Positions 1 to 8,250 of a stretch of DNA of 43,905 nucleotides are shown in pieces. Each line of letters opens with the position of its first letter. Positions within the stretch are counted from its first letter, which is position 1. Source of the DNA: Pseudonocardia sp. (GTDB lineage: Bacteria; Actinomycetota; Actinomycetes; Mycobacteriales; Pseudonocardiaceae). The notes below the pieces were generated by a model, which ran no database searches, was not told the origin of the DNA, and was given only the letters and a program-made list of their open reading frames with translations. The position numbers were made by a program, and so were the translations under genes. The stretch lies in assembly GCA_026785945.1 (NCBI GenBank), contig JAJAZD010000259.1, positions 1 to 43,905 of the forward strand, written 5' to 3'.

Positions 1-116
1 GCCAGGGCCACCTCGACGACCACCTGGCCACCCCACATCTGCAGAGCGCGCTGCCGAGGATTCCCGAGCTCCTCGACGGCGACCTGGTGATCACGCCGCT
101 GCAACGCATCGCCTGA
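1..116 (+). CDS. C-terminal end of a putative ABM/YgiN-type monooxygenase (partial)
   Basis: The window opens inside a reading frame that begins before base 1 and stops at TGA 114-116. The visible 37 residues contain the pattern DDHLATPHLQ, a leucine-rich helix, and a short final strand ending VITPLQRIA. A D-x-H-L-x-T-P-H-x-Q stretch followed by a helix and a last beta strand is typical of the C-terminus of small dimeric antibiotic-biosynthesis-monooxygenase proteins, such as quinol monooxygenase YgiN. Most of the protein, including the likely active site, lies outside the window, so substrate and full length cannot be judged. It converges with the deaD gene, 26 bases away. Family assignment is an inference from a short tail. 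Confidence 0.5.
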   Translation, partial: QGHLDDHLATPHLQSALPRIPELLDGDLVITPLQRIA

Positions 117-142
117 GCCGCGGTTGCTGTGCCGGCGGGGGG

Positions 143-2011
143 TCAGTCGCGGCGGGCGCGGGTGGGGCCGGCCGTCGCGAACCCGCGGTCCCGGCGGATG
201 TTGGCCTTGCGGCCCTTCAGCGTGGTGCTGCCACGCAGGCTGCGCAGGACGTCGTCCGCCGCGTGCTCCGGGATCTCCACCAGCGCGTGACGCTCGTGGA
301 TCTGGATGGCCCCGATGTCACGGCCGGACAGGCCCGACTCGTTCGCCAGCGCGCCCACGATGTCCTGGGGACGGACCCCGCTGGCGCGGCCCGCGTTGAC
401 GAACAGCCGAGTGGTGCCGGCCCTCGGCGCGCGGGTGCCGGCCGCGGCGCCGCCACGGCTGCGTGCCTCCCGGGCAGGTCCGCCGCGCGGCGCGGTGACG
501 ACCGGGATGTCGTCACCGTCGTCGGGCGAGCCGGCGGCCTCGTTCATCAGCCGCACGGCCGCCGTGGCGACGTCGATCGGGTCGAAGTCGACGGCCAGGG
601 CCTCGATCATGGCGCGGACGCCGTCGCCGGTGCGCACCACGGCGGCAGAGAGCTCGTCGCCGTCGGGCCGCACACCGTCGGACTGCCCGGCAGCGGACCG
701 TTCGGCCCCCAGCTTCTCGGCCAGCCCGGCCCGGGTGCGACCGAGGCGGGCGGCGCGGAGATCGGCGGCGGTGGGCACCGGCGCCATCTGGATCGGTTGT
801 CCGGTGAGCCGCTCGACGCCGCGCAGGGCATGCACCTTCGACGGCGGTACCAGCGTGATCGCGACACCCTCCCGACCGGCTCGCCCGACGCGGCCGATGC
901 GGTGGACGTAGGCCTCCGGCGACTGGGGGACGTCGTGGTTGACCACGTGCGTGAGCAGGTCGATGTCGAGTCCACGGGCTGCCACGTCGGTGGCGACGAG
1001 CAGTTCGGTCCGTCCGCTGCGCAGCCGCTCGACGACGCGGGTGCGGTGCTCCTGGTCCATGCCGCCGTGCAGCGCCTCGGCGCGCAGGCCGCGGCCGGTG
1101 AGCGTCTCGGTGACGGCGTCGACGTCGAGACGGGTGCGGCAGAAGACGATCGCGGCGGTGGGCCGCTCGGCCTCCAGCACCCGACCCAGCGCCGCGGTGG
1201 TGTGGGTGCGCGCCACGAGGTAGGCGGTCTGCCTGACCTGGGGCGCCTCCCCTTCGGCCACCTCTTCGCGGCGGATCCGGACGGTGATCGGCTCACGCAG
1301 GTACTTCTGGGCCAGCGTCTCGATACGCCGCGGGATGGTCGCGCTGAACAGCACCACCTGCCGGGTGTCCGGGGTGGCGTCGAGAAGGGTCTCGATGTCC
1401 TCGACGAAGCCCATGTCGAGCATCTCGTCGGCCTCGTCGAGCACGACGATCTCGAGGTCGTCGAGGCGCAGGGAGTGGCGGTTCATCAGGTCGATGGCCC
1501 GGCCGGGCGTGGCGACGACGATGTCGACGCCCTGGGAGAGTGCCTTGAGCTGCGGGCCGGCGGGCGCACCGCCGTAGACGGTGAGGACACGGGCGCCCAG
1601 ACGTGAGCCGTAGCGGGTGACGGCCTCGGCCACCTGCAGCGCGAGCTCGCGGGTGGGGGCGAGGATCAGGCCGAACGGGGCGTCCCCGCGGCGGCGTTCG
1701 GGCCGCAGCTCGGCGAGCCGCTCCAGCATCGGCAGCGCGAAGGCGGCCGTCTTGCCGGTACCGGTGGCGGCCTGGCCCAGCAGGTCGCGCCCCTCGATCA
1801 GCGGGCCGATGGCCTGCGCCTGGATCGGGCTCGGGTGGGTGTAGCCCAGCTCGTCGACGATCGCCAGCAGTTCGGCACGCAGCGGGAGATCGGCGAAGGC
1901 CGGGAGATCGTCCTCGTCCGCGCTCACGACGTCGGCGTCCGTCGCCGCATCGTTCGTCGCCGCCGCATCGTTCGTCGCCGCCGCATCGTTCGTCATTGCG
2001 TCGTTCGTCAT
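143..2011 (-). CDS. deaD: DEAD-box ATP-dependent RNA helicase with DbpA-type RNA-binding tail (DeaD/CsdA-like)
   Basis: An ATP-driven RNA unwinding enzyme of about 622 residues, probably acting on ribosome assembly or structured mRNAs in the cytoplasm. All core motifs are visible in order: the Q-motif region SPIQAQAI (about 61-68), AATGTGKT (81-88), PTRELALQ (119-126), TPGR (168-171), DEAD (192-195), SAT (223-225), TDVAARGLD, and HRIGRVGRAGREG. The last 75 residues (about 533-605) match the DbpA/CsdA RNA-binding domain, followed by a basic tail rich in R. The frame stays open upstream to 2155, but conservation starts well after 2011. I chose the ATG at 2011; GTG 2029 or ATG 1996 are alternatives because no clear Shine-Dalgarno sequence precedes any of them. 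The N-terminus is a repetitive TND/AAA linker of low complexity. Confidence 0.93.
   Translation of the reverse strand: MTNDAMTNDAAATNDAAATNDAATDADVVSADEDDLPAFADLPLRAELLAIVDELGYTHPSPIQAQAIGPLIEGRDLLGQAATGTGKTAAFALPMLERLAELRPERRRGDAPFGLILAPTRELALQVAEAVTRYGSRLGARVLTVYGGAPAGPQLKALSQGVDIVVATPGRAIDLMNRHSLRLDDLEIVVLDEADEMLDMGFVEDIETLLDATPDTRQVVLFSATIPRRIETLAQKYLREPITVRIRREEVAEGEAPQVRQTAYLVARTHTTAALGRVLEAERPTAAIVFCRTRLDVDAVTETLTGRGLRAEALHGGMDQEHRTRVVERLRSGRTELLVATDVAARGLDIDLLTHVVNHDVPQSPEAYVHRIGRVGRAGREGVAITLVPPSKVHALRGVERLTGQPIQMAPVPTAADLRAARLGRTRAGLAEKLGAERSAAGQSDGVRPDGDELSAAVVRTGDGVRAMIEALAVDFDPIDVATAAVRLMNEAAGSPDDGDDIPVVTAPRGGPAREARSRGGAAAGTRAPRAGTTRLFVNAGRASGVRPQDIVGALANESGLSGRDIGAIQIHERHALVEIPEHAADDVLRSLRGSTTLKGRKANIRRDRGFATAGPTRARRD
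1944..2009 (-). repeat. Short tandem repeat coding the deaD N-terminal linker
   Basis: Units of 15-18 bases built on GCCGCATCGTTCGTC occur four to five times in a row, the last one diverged. On the coding strand they specify repeated TND and alanine runs before the helicase core. All units are multiples of three, so copy-number change would keep the frame and only alter linker length. Confidence 0.8.
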
Positions 2012-2265
2012 CGCATCGGGCAAAGTCACAGTGGACAGTGTCAAGTCAGGTCTCTCGTCGCAGTCAGCGGGAACGCGACGCTCCCGCGGGCGAGCCCGCG
2101 GGCCCCCTGCACGAAATCTGCCTGGCCGGTGCGGTCTCTGGAGGTGCCAACGCACCTATGTCCTCAAATACTCCCAGGTGACGCCGCTCACCGCAGCGGC
2201 GGGTCCCCCGGCGAGCAGGCTGAGTCGCTGCTCACGATGACGCGCAACGGCGATCTGTATCGGTC

Positions 2266-2840
2266 ATGTTCGATGAGGTGAACCGGAATGACGCGCCCGC
2301 CAACCTGCGTGACGTCCGCGGCTTGCGCACCGACGACGGCCGCATCGTCCGGCGTGGTGTGCTCTACCGCAGCGAGGTACCGCGCTCCACAGCCGCCGAC
2401 GGGACCGATGTCGCCGTCTGGCCGCCCACTACCGTGATCGATCTGAGGTCACCGGCCGAGTACGCGGGTCCGCATCCATTCGACGTCGCAGGCACCACCG
2501 TCCACTCCGTGCCCCTGGGCGCGAGCCTCGCCCCGGCGCTGGCGACCGAGCAGACCGCCGAGTTCGACCTGGCGTGGGCCTATCGGCACCTCGCGTTGGA
2601 TGCGGCGGGCGAGATCGCCCGGATCGTCGGGATCGTGGCCGCGGTCCCCGGCCCGGTCGTGGTGCATTGCACGGCGGGCAAGGACCGCACCGGGCCCTGG
2701 AGGCGGTACTCGACGAGATCGAGGCGGCGCCGGGCGGGGTCGTGGGCTGGCTGACCGCCCACGGCGTGGACCGGGTCGACCTCACACGCCTGTCGAGACG
2801 GCTGCTGAGCACGGTGTACTTGCCGGCAGCGACGGTGTGA
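2266..2840 (+). pseudogene. Tyrosine/dual-specificity phosphatase (Y_phosphatase3 family), internally deleted and frameshifted
   Basis: The first 145 residues read as a protein tyrosine phosphatase of the Y_phosphatase3 type. They show NLRDVRGLRTDDG, RRGVLYRS, VIDLRSPAEY, and the active-site loop HCTAGKDRTG (CX5R) at about 2665-2694. Immediately after this loop the frame turns to nonsense (PWRRYSTRS) and stops at 2754. The family's C-terminal helices reappear in another frame (LEAVLDEIEAAPGG...VVGWLTAHGV...LSRRLL) and run to TGA 2838-2840. Relatives are about 230-260 residues, so roughly 40-60 residues following the P-loop are missing and the join is out of frame. The P-loop itself is intact, but the helices that buttress it and usually help catalysis are lost, so I call it a pseudogene. 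The ATG at 2266 has no obvious ribosome-binding site. Confidence 0.8.
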
Positions 2841-2924
2841 GCGGACCCCTCACCGCGTCCGGCCCGGTTGTCCGGTTCCGCGCGGGCGCCCGCCGAGTCC
2901 GGTACCGACCGGCACTGGGTCCCG

Positions 2925-3131
2925 TCAGTGACCCACTCCCACCCGGTGGGCCAGACCGGTCAGCGCACGGCCCATCGTGACGAGGTCGGACCGCAGGCGC
3001 GGTCCGGCGCGAGCTACCGGGGCGAACCCGGTCCCGGTGGTCCAACTGTCGGCTACCCGGGTGTCCACTCCGTAGCGCGGCGCGGCCGCGGCCATCGCGA
3101 CCAGCACAGCCAGGATGATCCATCCGATCAT
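2925..3131 (-). CDS. Small single-span membrane protein of unknown function
   Basis: A 68-residue frame with ATG at 3131, preceded by a strong GGAGGTGGA ribosome-binding site. It starts with a hydrophobic segment (about residues 2-18, MIGWIILAVLVAMAAAA), then RYGVDTRVADSW and a soluble, arginine-rich tail ending in HRVGVGH. The pattern of one N-terminal membrane segment, an YGxD[ST]R motif and an acidic-aromatic patch resembles small actinobacterial membrane proteins of unknown role. It sits downstream of tex on the same strand, separated from it by a long inverted repeat, and upstream of nothing obvious. A larger frame that includes it continues upstream through the tex 3' end in a shadow frame, but the Shine-Dalgarno sequence and hydrophobic start argue for this short version. 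No function is proposed. Confidence 0.6.
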   Translation of the reverse strand: MIGWIILAVLVAMAAAAPRYGVDTRVADSWTTGTGFAPVARAGPRLRSDLVTMGRALTGLAHRVGVGH

Positions 3132-3285
3132 GACTCCACCTCCGTGGTTCGAGGAGTCCAGTCTGTGCCTGAGGGCCCGCTCGGCGCATGGGTGGTTCAC
3201 GTGCTCCTGCGCGGCTCCGGGGCCCGCCCGGGCGCACGGACTGAGGGTTCGGCCCTCCCGGCCGGACGAGCCGGCGGGGGCCTCG

Positions 3286-3351
3286 AAGATCGCCATCTGC
3301 GGTACAGCAGCTGCACATACGCGCACGTCATGTACCGCAGATGGCGATCTT
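3286..3351 (-). terminator. 21-bp perfect inverted repeat downstream of tex (probable terminator)
   Basis: Arms 3286-3306 and 3331-3351 are exact reverse complements over 21 bases and enclose a 24-base loop. The loop itself holds the small palindrome GCAGCTGC. The right arm ends 6 bases beyond the tex stop codon (3358-3360), so the tex transcript would fold into a long stem right after translation ends. There is no U-tract. This is common for actinobacterial hairpin terminators, but the arms are only moderately GC-rich and unusually perfect, so another role such as a protein-binding site is possible. Confidence 0.6.
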
Positions 3352-3357
3352 GGGCAG

Positions 3358-5931
3358 CTACTTCTTCGAGCCGCCTTCGGTGAGCCCCGCGCGGCGCAGG
3401 GCGTCGGCCATCGCGCTGTTGCCCCCGCTCCCGGAACCACTGCCACCGGAACCACTGCCACCGGAACCACTGCGCCCCGAGGAGCTGCGCCCGGAGGAGC
3501 TGCCACTGGAACCGCCCTTGCCCGCGCCGCCCGATCTGGCGCCACCGGACCCGCCGTCGCGACGGTCGGCACCGGAGCCACCCTTCGGCTCACCCGACCG
3601 CTCGCCCTTCTGGGCACCGCGCGAGCCGCGCCGCTCGCCGGCCCGCTCGTCGCCCCGGTCGTTCCCGCCGCGTTCCGCGCGGGGCTTCCCACCCGCCCCG
3701 ACCTCGTCGTCGAGGCGCAGGGTCAGCGAGATGCGCTTGCGCGCCTCGTCGACCTCCATGACCTTGACGCGCACGACATCTCCGGACCTGACGACCTCGC
3801 GCGGGTCGGACACGAACTGCGTCGCCATCGCCGAGACGTGGACCAGCCCGTCCTGATGGACGCCCACGTCGACGAACGCACCGAACGCGACGACGTTGGT
3901 CACCTGGCCCTCCAGCAGCATGCCCGGCCGCAGGTCCGAGATCTTGTGCACGCCTTCCGCGAACGTCGCCGTGCGGAACGCCGGACGGGGATCGCGGCCG
4001 GGCTTGACCAGCTCGGCGAGGATGTCGGTAACGGTCGGCAGCCCGAAGTTCTCGTCGACGAACTGCTGTGGCCGCAGCGAGGAGAGCTTGGGCGCGTTGC
4101 CGATGAGTGTCGCGACGTCGATCTTCGCCGCACCCAGGATCCGGTGCACCACGGGGTAGGCCTCGGGATGCACCCCGGACACGTCGAGGGGGTCGTCGCC
4201 GCCGCGGATGCGCAGGAAGCCCGCGCACTGCTCGAACGCCTTGGGGCCCAGCCTCGGCACGTCGACCAGCGCCCTGCGGGTCCGGAACGGGCCGTGGGTG
4301 TCACGGTGCAGCACGATCTGGGTCGCCAGGCCCTCGGTGATGCCCGACACCCGGCGCAGCAGGGGTGCGGAGGCGGTGTTGACGTCGACGCCCACGGCGT
4401 TCACCGCGTCCTCGACGACCGCGTCGAGCGAGCGGGACAGTGACGACTCCGGCAGGTCGTGCTGGTACTGCCCGACGCCGATGGACCGAGGGTCGATCTT
4501 GACGAGCTCGGCCAGCGGGTCCTGCAGCCGCCGCGCGATCGAGACCGCACCACGGATCGAGACGTCGAGGTCGGGCAGCTCCGCGGAGGCGTAGGCCGAC
4601 GCCGAGTAGACCGACGCGCCCGCCTCGCTGACCGTCACGGGGATCAGCTTCAGGCCCGGGTTCTTCGCGGCGAGCTCGCGGGCGAGCTTGTCGGTCTCCC
4701 GCGACGCGGTGCCGTTCCCGATCGCGACCAACTCGACGTCGTGCGCGACCGCGAGCTTCGTCAGCGTCGCCAGGGAGGCGTCCCAGGCCTTGCGCGGCTC
4801 GTGCGGGTAGATCGTGTCGGTGGCGACGACCTTGCCGGTGGCGTCCACGACCGCGACCTTCACGCCCGTGCGCAGGCCCGGGTCGAGGCCCATCGTCGTG
4901 CGGCTGCCGGCCGGGGCGGCGAGGAGCAGGTCGCGCAGGTTCGTGGCGAACACCCCGATCGCGCCCTCCTCGGCCGCGATGCGCAGCCGCACCCGGATGT
5001 CGATGCCCAGGTGCAGCAGGATCCGCGTCCGCCACGCCCAGCGGACGACCTCGCCGAGCCACTTGTCGGCGGGACGGCCCTGGTCGGCCACCCCGAACGC
5101 CGCGGCGACGGTGCGCTCGTAGTCGGTCTGCACCCCCGGCTCGGCCGGCGCGTCGTCGGGCTCCAGCGAGAGGTCGAGCATCTCCTCCTTCTCCCCGCGG
5201 AACGCCGCGAGGATCCGGTGGCTGGGCAGCTTGGTGAACGGCTCGGAGTAGTCGAAGTAGTCGGCGAACTTCGTGGCCGCGACGTCACCGGTCTCCTTGC
5301 CCTCGCGGACCTTCGTGACCAACCGTCCGCGCGACCACATGCGCTCCCGCAGCCCGCCGATGAGGTCGGCGTCCTCGGCGAAGCGCTCGACCAGGATCGC
5401 CCGTGCGCCCTCCAGCGCGGCGGCCGGGTCGGCGATCTGGTCGTTGACGTAGTCGGCGGCCACCACGGCCGGGTCCTGCGTCGGGTCGGCCAGCAGCGTG
5501 TCGGCCAGCGGCTCCAGCCCGGCCTCGCGGGCGGCCATGGCCTTGGTCCGGCGCTTGGGCTTGAACGGGAGGTAGATGTCCTCCAGGCGGGCCTTCGACT
5601 CGGCCGCGCGGATCCGGTCCTCCAGCGCGGGGTCGAGCTTGCCCTGGCTCCGGATCTCCTCCAGCACAGCCGAGCGCCGCTCCTCCAGCTCGCGCAGATA
5701 CCGCAGCCGCTCCTCGAGCGTGCGCAGCTGCGTGTCGTCGAGGGTGCCCGTCGCCTCCTTGCGGTACCGGGCGATGAACGGCACGGTCGCGCCGCCGTCG
5801 AGCAGGTCGACGGCCGCAGCCACCTGATGGGACCGGACACCGAGCTCGTCGGCGATGCGCTGCTGGACGGTGTACTGCCTGGCCTGTTGCCGCTGGACCT
5901 GTTGTTGGGTGCTGGTCGTCGTGCTCGTCAC
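3358..5931 (-). CDS. tex: Tex-family RNA-binding transcription accessory protein
   Basis: An 857-residue homologue of Tex, a conserved cytoplasmic protein associated with RNA polymerase and RNA. The N-terminal helical domain (TVQQRIADELGV, FIARYRKEATG, LEERLRYLRELEERR) is followed by the YqgF/RNase H-like domain (GLDPGLRTGVKVAVVD, about 344-359). Next come helix-hairpin-helix segments (VDVNTASAPLLRRVSGI) and an S1 domain (about 650-725; GQVTNVVAFGAFVDVGVHQDG). Typical members end near residue 770. Here about 110 extra residues form a disordered Arg/Gly/Ser tail with repeated GSGGSGSGG and RSSSGRSG units. The chosen GTG start at 5931 lies only one or two bases after a GGAGGG sequence, which is closer than usual, so the exact start is uncertain. 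It is monocistronic and ends in the inverted repeat at 3286-3351. Confidence 0.95.
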   Translation of the reverse strand: MTSTTTSTQQQVQRQQARQYTVQQRIADELGVRSHQVAAAVDLLDGGATVPFIARYRKEATGTLDDTQLRTLEERLRYLRELEERRSAVLEEIRSQGKLDPALEDRIRAAESKARLEDIYLPFKPKRRTKAMAAREAGLEPLADTLLADPTQDPAVVAADYVNDQIADPAAALEGARAILVERFAEDADLIGGLRERMWSRGRLVTKVREGKETGDVAATKFADYFDYSEPFTKLPSHRILAAFRGEKEEMLDLSLEPDDAPAEPGVQTDYERTVAAAFGVADQGRPADKWLGEVVRWAWRTRILLHLGIDIRVRLRIAAEEGAIGVFATNLRDLLLAAPAGSRTTMGLDPGLRTGVKVAVVDATGKVVATDTIYPHEPRKAWDASLATLTKLAVAHDVELVAIGNGTASRETDKLARELAAKNPGLKLIPVTVSEAGASVYSASAYASAELPDLDVSIRGAVSIARRLQDPLAELVKIDPRSIGVGQYQHDLPESSLSRSLDAVVEDAVNAVGVDVNTASAPLLRRVSGITEGLATQIVLHRDTHGPFRTRRALVDVPRLGPKAFEQCAGFLRIRGGDDPLDVSGVHPEAYPVVHRILGAAKIDVATLIGNAPKLSSLRPQQFVDENFGLPTVTDILAELVKPGRDPRPAFRTATFAEGVHKISDLRPGMLLEGQVTNVVAFGAFVDVGVHQDGLVHVSAMATQFVSDPREVVRSGDVVRVKVMEVDEARKRISLTLRLDDEVGAGGKPRAERGGNDRGDERAGERRGSRGAQKGERSGEPKGGSGADRRDGGSGGARSGGAGKGGSSGSSSGRSSSGRSGSGGSGSGGSGSGSGGNSAMADALRRAGLTEGGSKK

Positions 5932-6014
5932 CCCTCCATGGTCCCGGCACCTCTCCAGGACCGGCGCAACGGGTGGCGAGGTTGCTCCGTTCGCACGCCC
6001 CCGACCCCCAAATT

Positions 6015-6048
6015 CCCCGCGAGTCGGGGTCTGCGCGTGCGCGAGTCG
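6015..6048. repeat. Dispersed 34-bp repeat, copy A
   Basis: Bases 6015-6048 match 32524-32557 at 32 of 34 positions; the first 21 bases are identical and the two differences are both C/T changes. The element starts with CCCCGCGAGTCGGGG and repeats the octamer GCGAGTCG 22 bases apart, about two helical turns. Copy A lies in the short gap upstream of tex and downstream of the MaoC-like gene, so it could be a promoter-proximal site or an intergenic repeat family member. No third copy was found by eye in the window. Confidence 0.6.
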
Positions 6049-6098
6049 GGCGTACGCAGCGAACCACTGCCGCTCCGGCGATCTGACCGCTCACTCGA

Positions 6099-7031
6099 TC
6101 ATGGTCGGGCGTGCGGTCTGCGCTCACCGAACGTGACGATGCCCGTCACGGACGCGGCGCTGCCGGGCGCGCCGGCCGCCAGCTCACCGCCGGCGTCACC
6201 GGTCGCCGTCACGGCTGTCCCGGCGAACGCGGGGCGTTGCAGACGGTAGGCGAAGCTGCGCACCGCACGGTCTGGGGCGAACAGCCGCGGCAGCTCCAGC
6301 AGCAGCAATGCCAGCAGCGGGCCATGCACGACCACCCCCGGATACCCCTCGACGCCCGTGGCGTACGGGTGGTCGTAGTGGATCCGGTGGGTGTTGTAGG
6401 TGAGCGCGCTGAACCGGAACAGCATCGCCTCGTCGGGGTTCAGCCCCAGCCGCCACGGGGCCGGCGCCCGCGGGCTCGCCGGGCCCGTGCGCACCCGGAC
6501 GGGGACGGGCCCGGTGAGCGGGGCGGATGCGGGGGCCGACCGCCCGGGAGGGAGGGCGCGCGCTGCCCCGGCGGGCTGGCTGCGGTAGGCGTGATCCTGC
6601 TCCTCCACGACCACCAGCCCGCCGTCACGGCGGAACTCGTGACGCACGGTCACGAACACCATCGCCCCGCTGCGCCCGGTCTTCGCCGTGGCGGCGACCA
6701 ACGACGACCGGCGCGTCACCTGGTCCCCCATCCGCAGCGACCCCCGCATCTCCAGCCGCCCGCCCGCGAACATCCTGCGGCGCTCGGGAAGCGGGGGGAG
6801 GAACCGGCCGCGCGCGGGGTGCCCGTCGTCGCCGAGCGCGGCCTGCGCCGGATGGTCGAGCAGGTGGAACCAGTGCCACAGCGGCGGCAGCACGACGTCG
6901 GGCGGGGGCCGGTCGAGCAGGGCCGCGAACGCCTCCACCGGCCAGCGGTCGATCCGGCCGGTGGACTCCACCGGCCCGGGGTCCCATCCCTCGAGATGAC
7001 GGGCGAGGTCACCGTCCTCCCCGGACATCAT
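6099..7031 (-). CDS. MaoC/hot-dog-type hydratase (HTD2/mesaconyl-C4-CoA hydratase-like)
   Basis: A 310-residue double hot-dog-fold protein of the type annotated as FAS1-like dehydratase or mesaconyl/itaconyl-CoA hydratase. The N-terminal half contains PPLWHWFHLLD and ERRRMFAGGRLEM, signatures of this group. The C-terminal half has FRFSALTYNTHRIHYDHPYA followed by GYPGVVVHGPLLALLLLELPR. There the HRIHYD segment supplies the catalytic Asp/His of MaoC-type hydratases, and GxVVHGPL is the conserved loop. Its likely reaction is reversible hydration of an enoyl-CoA thioester in the cytoplasm. The middle (about 145-190) is a proline-, alanine- and arginine-rich linker. The start is ambiguous between adjacent ATG codons at 7031 and 7028, and no strong ribosome-binding site is seen. 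No pathway partner genes are adjacent. Confidence 0.82.
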   Translation of the reverse strand: MMSGEDGDLARHLEGWDPGPVESTGRIDRWPVEAFAALLDRPPPDVVLPPLWHWFHLLDHPAQAALGDDGHPARGRFLPPLPERRRMFAGGRLEMRGSLRMGDQVTRRSSLVAATAKTGRSGAMVFVTVRHEFRRDGGLVVVEEQDHAYRSQPAGAARALPPGRSAPASAPLTGPVPVRVRTGPASPRAPAPWRLGLNPDEAMLFRFSALTYNTHRIHYDHPYATGVEGYPGVVVHGPLLALLLLELPRLFAPDRAVRSFAYRLQRPAFAGTAVTATGDAGGELAAGAPGSAASVTGIVTFGERRPHARP

Positions 7032-7042
7032 GACCGACCCGC

Positions 7043-7085
7043 GAGGGGCGGCTCGGACACCGCGACCGGCACCGAGCCGCCCCTC
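7043..7085 (-). terminator. 14-bp perfect hairpin overlapping the stop of the RNA methyltransferase gene
   Basis: Arms 7043-7056 and 7072-7085 are exact reverse complements over 14 GC-rich bases with a 15-base loop. The stem begins inside the stop codon of the upstream methyltransferase gene (7084-7086). It would end the methyltransferase/permease transcript before the MaoC-like gene. There is no U-tract, as is usual in actinobacteria. Confidence 0.65.
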
Positions 7086-8250
7086 ACCGGACGAGCAGCG
7101 CCACGCACTCGAAGTGGTGCGTCATGGGGAAGGCGTCGAAAGCCCGCAGCTTCTCCAACCGGTATCCCCGGCCTGCGAACAGCGCGACGTCGCGGGCCAG
7201 CGCGGCCGGATCGCACGCCACGTGCACGATCCGCCCGGGCGAGCGGGCGCAGAGGGCTTCCACGAGCTCCCGGCCCAGGCCGCGGCGCGGCGGATCGGCC
7301 ACGACCACGTCGGGAGGGCCGCCGAGACCACCCAGCACCTTCTCCACGCGGCCGACCCGCCAGCCCACCTGCGGCAGGTCGGCCAGTGCGACCCGCCCGT
7401 CGGCCACCGCCCGCGACGAGGACTCGACGACCGTGACGGCGCCGTCCGCACCGACCTGCCCGGCGAGTACCGAGGCGAACACGCCGACGCCGCCGTAGAG
7501 GTCCCAGGCGGTGCCTCCGCGTGGGGCGTCGGCCCACTGCTCCACCACCGAGGCCAGTGCGTCCGGCAGGGCCGGATGCACCTGCCAGAACACGCCGGGC
7601 GAGAGGCGCCACTCGCGGCCGGCGGCCCGTTGCACGACCGGGCCGTCGTTCCCGACGTGGACGACACCGTCGGCGTCGGCGGCCACCTCGACGTCCTCCT
7701 CCGGGTCGAAATGGTGGGACAGGACCGGCGGCAACGTGCCGGCCGGGGCGAGCGGGCAGTCGGCGATGGGCAGCACGTCATGGCTGCGGTGTGCGCGCAG
7801 GCCGGCGCGACCACCGCCGTCGACGGCGAGCCGCACCCGGTGCCGCCAGCCGAGCGCGCCACCGGGCAGCTCCTCGACCGGCACGGAGAGCTCGACACCC
7901 GCGAGGCGTTGCATCTGCTCGGCCAGTACGACGGCCTTCAGTTCGCGCTGCGCGGCGGGGTCGGCGTGCTGCAGGTCGCAGCCCCCGCAGCCGCCCGCCC
8001 GCGCCCAACTGCACGGCGCCGGCACCCGCTGCGCGGACGGCTCGAGCACCGCGACGGTGTCGGCCCGGCAGAACGAGCCGCCGCCGTCCTCGCTGACCAC
8101 GGCCCGCACCCGCTCCCCCGGCAGCGCGTGGCGGACGAACACGACACGGCCCTCCGAGCGCGCGACGCAGTGCCCGCCGTGCGCCACCCGCCCGACGTCG
8201 AGATCCAGGATGCGGTCGGTCCAGTCGGATGCGGATTCGCGCACTGTCAT
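7084..8250 (-). CDS. TRAM-domain TrmA/RlmD-family RNA (uracil-5-)methyltransferase
   Basis: A 388-residue SAM-dependent RNA methyltransferase. An N-terminal TRAM RNA-binding domain (about 12-65: DLDVGRVAHGGHCVAR, GRVVFVRHALPGERV) precedes a cysteine cluster CSWARAGGCGGCDLQH. This fits the iron-sulfur binding motif of RumA/RlmD enzymes, with a further Cys in IADCPLA. The Rossmann part shows WDLYGGVGVFAS (SAM binding), VVVADPPRRGLG, and the catalytic HVACDPAALARD. The family methylates C5 of a uridine in tRNA or rRNA; which RNA is unknown here. The ATG at 8250 overlaps the stop of the permease gene by four bases (ATGA), so the two are translationally coupled. As I recall it, this is the Rv2689c position in the conserved sigA block. 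Confidence 0.92.
   Translation of the reverse strand: MTVRESASDWTDRILDLDVGRVAHGGHCVARSEGRVVFVRHALPGERVRAVVSEDGGGSFCRADTVAVLEPSAQRVPAPCSWARAGGCGGCDLQHADPAAQRELKAVVLAEQMQRLAGVELSVPVEELPGGALGWRHRVRLAVDGGGRAGLRAHRSHDVLPIADCPLAPAGTLPPVLSHHFDPEEDVEVAADADGVVHVGNDGPVVQRAAGREWRLSPGVFWQVHPALPDALASVVEQWADAPRGGTAWDLYGGVGVFASVLAGQVGADGAVTVVESSSRAVADGRVALADLPQVGWRVGRVEKVLGGLGGPPDVVVADPPRRGLGRELVEALCARSPGRIVHVACDPAALARDVALFAGRGYRLEKLRAFDAFPMTHHFECVALLVR

Noticed and set aside
263-1606. 447-residue open frame on the plus strand opposite deaD
   Set aside because: No family resemblance; it is a GC-bias shadow of the helicase, as are similar long frames opposite tex (4459-6249), the permease (8472-10994) and DUF3710 (15714-18143).
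2039-2044. TTGACA on the minus strand upstream of deaD as a -35 box
   Set aside because: No -10-like hexamer at 16-19 bases, and the sequence lies in the open frame close to the start.
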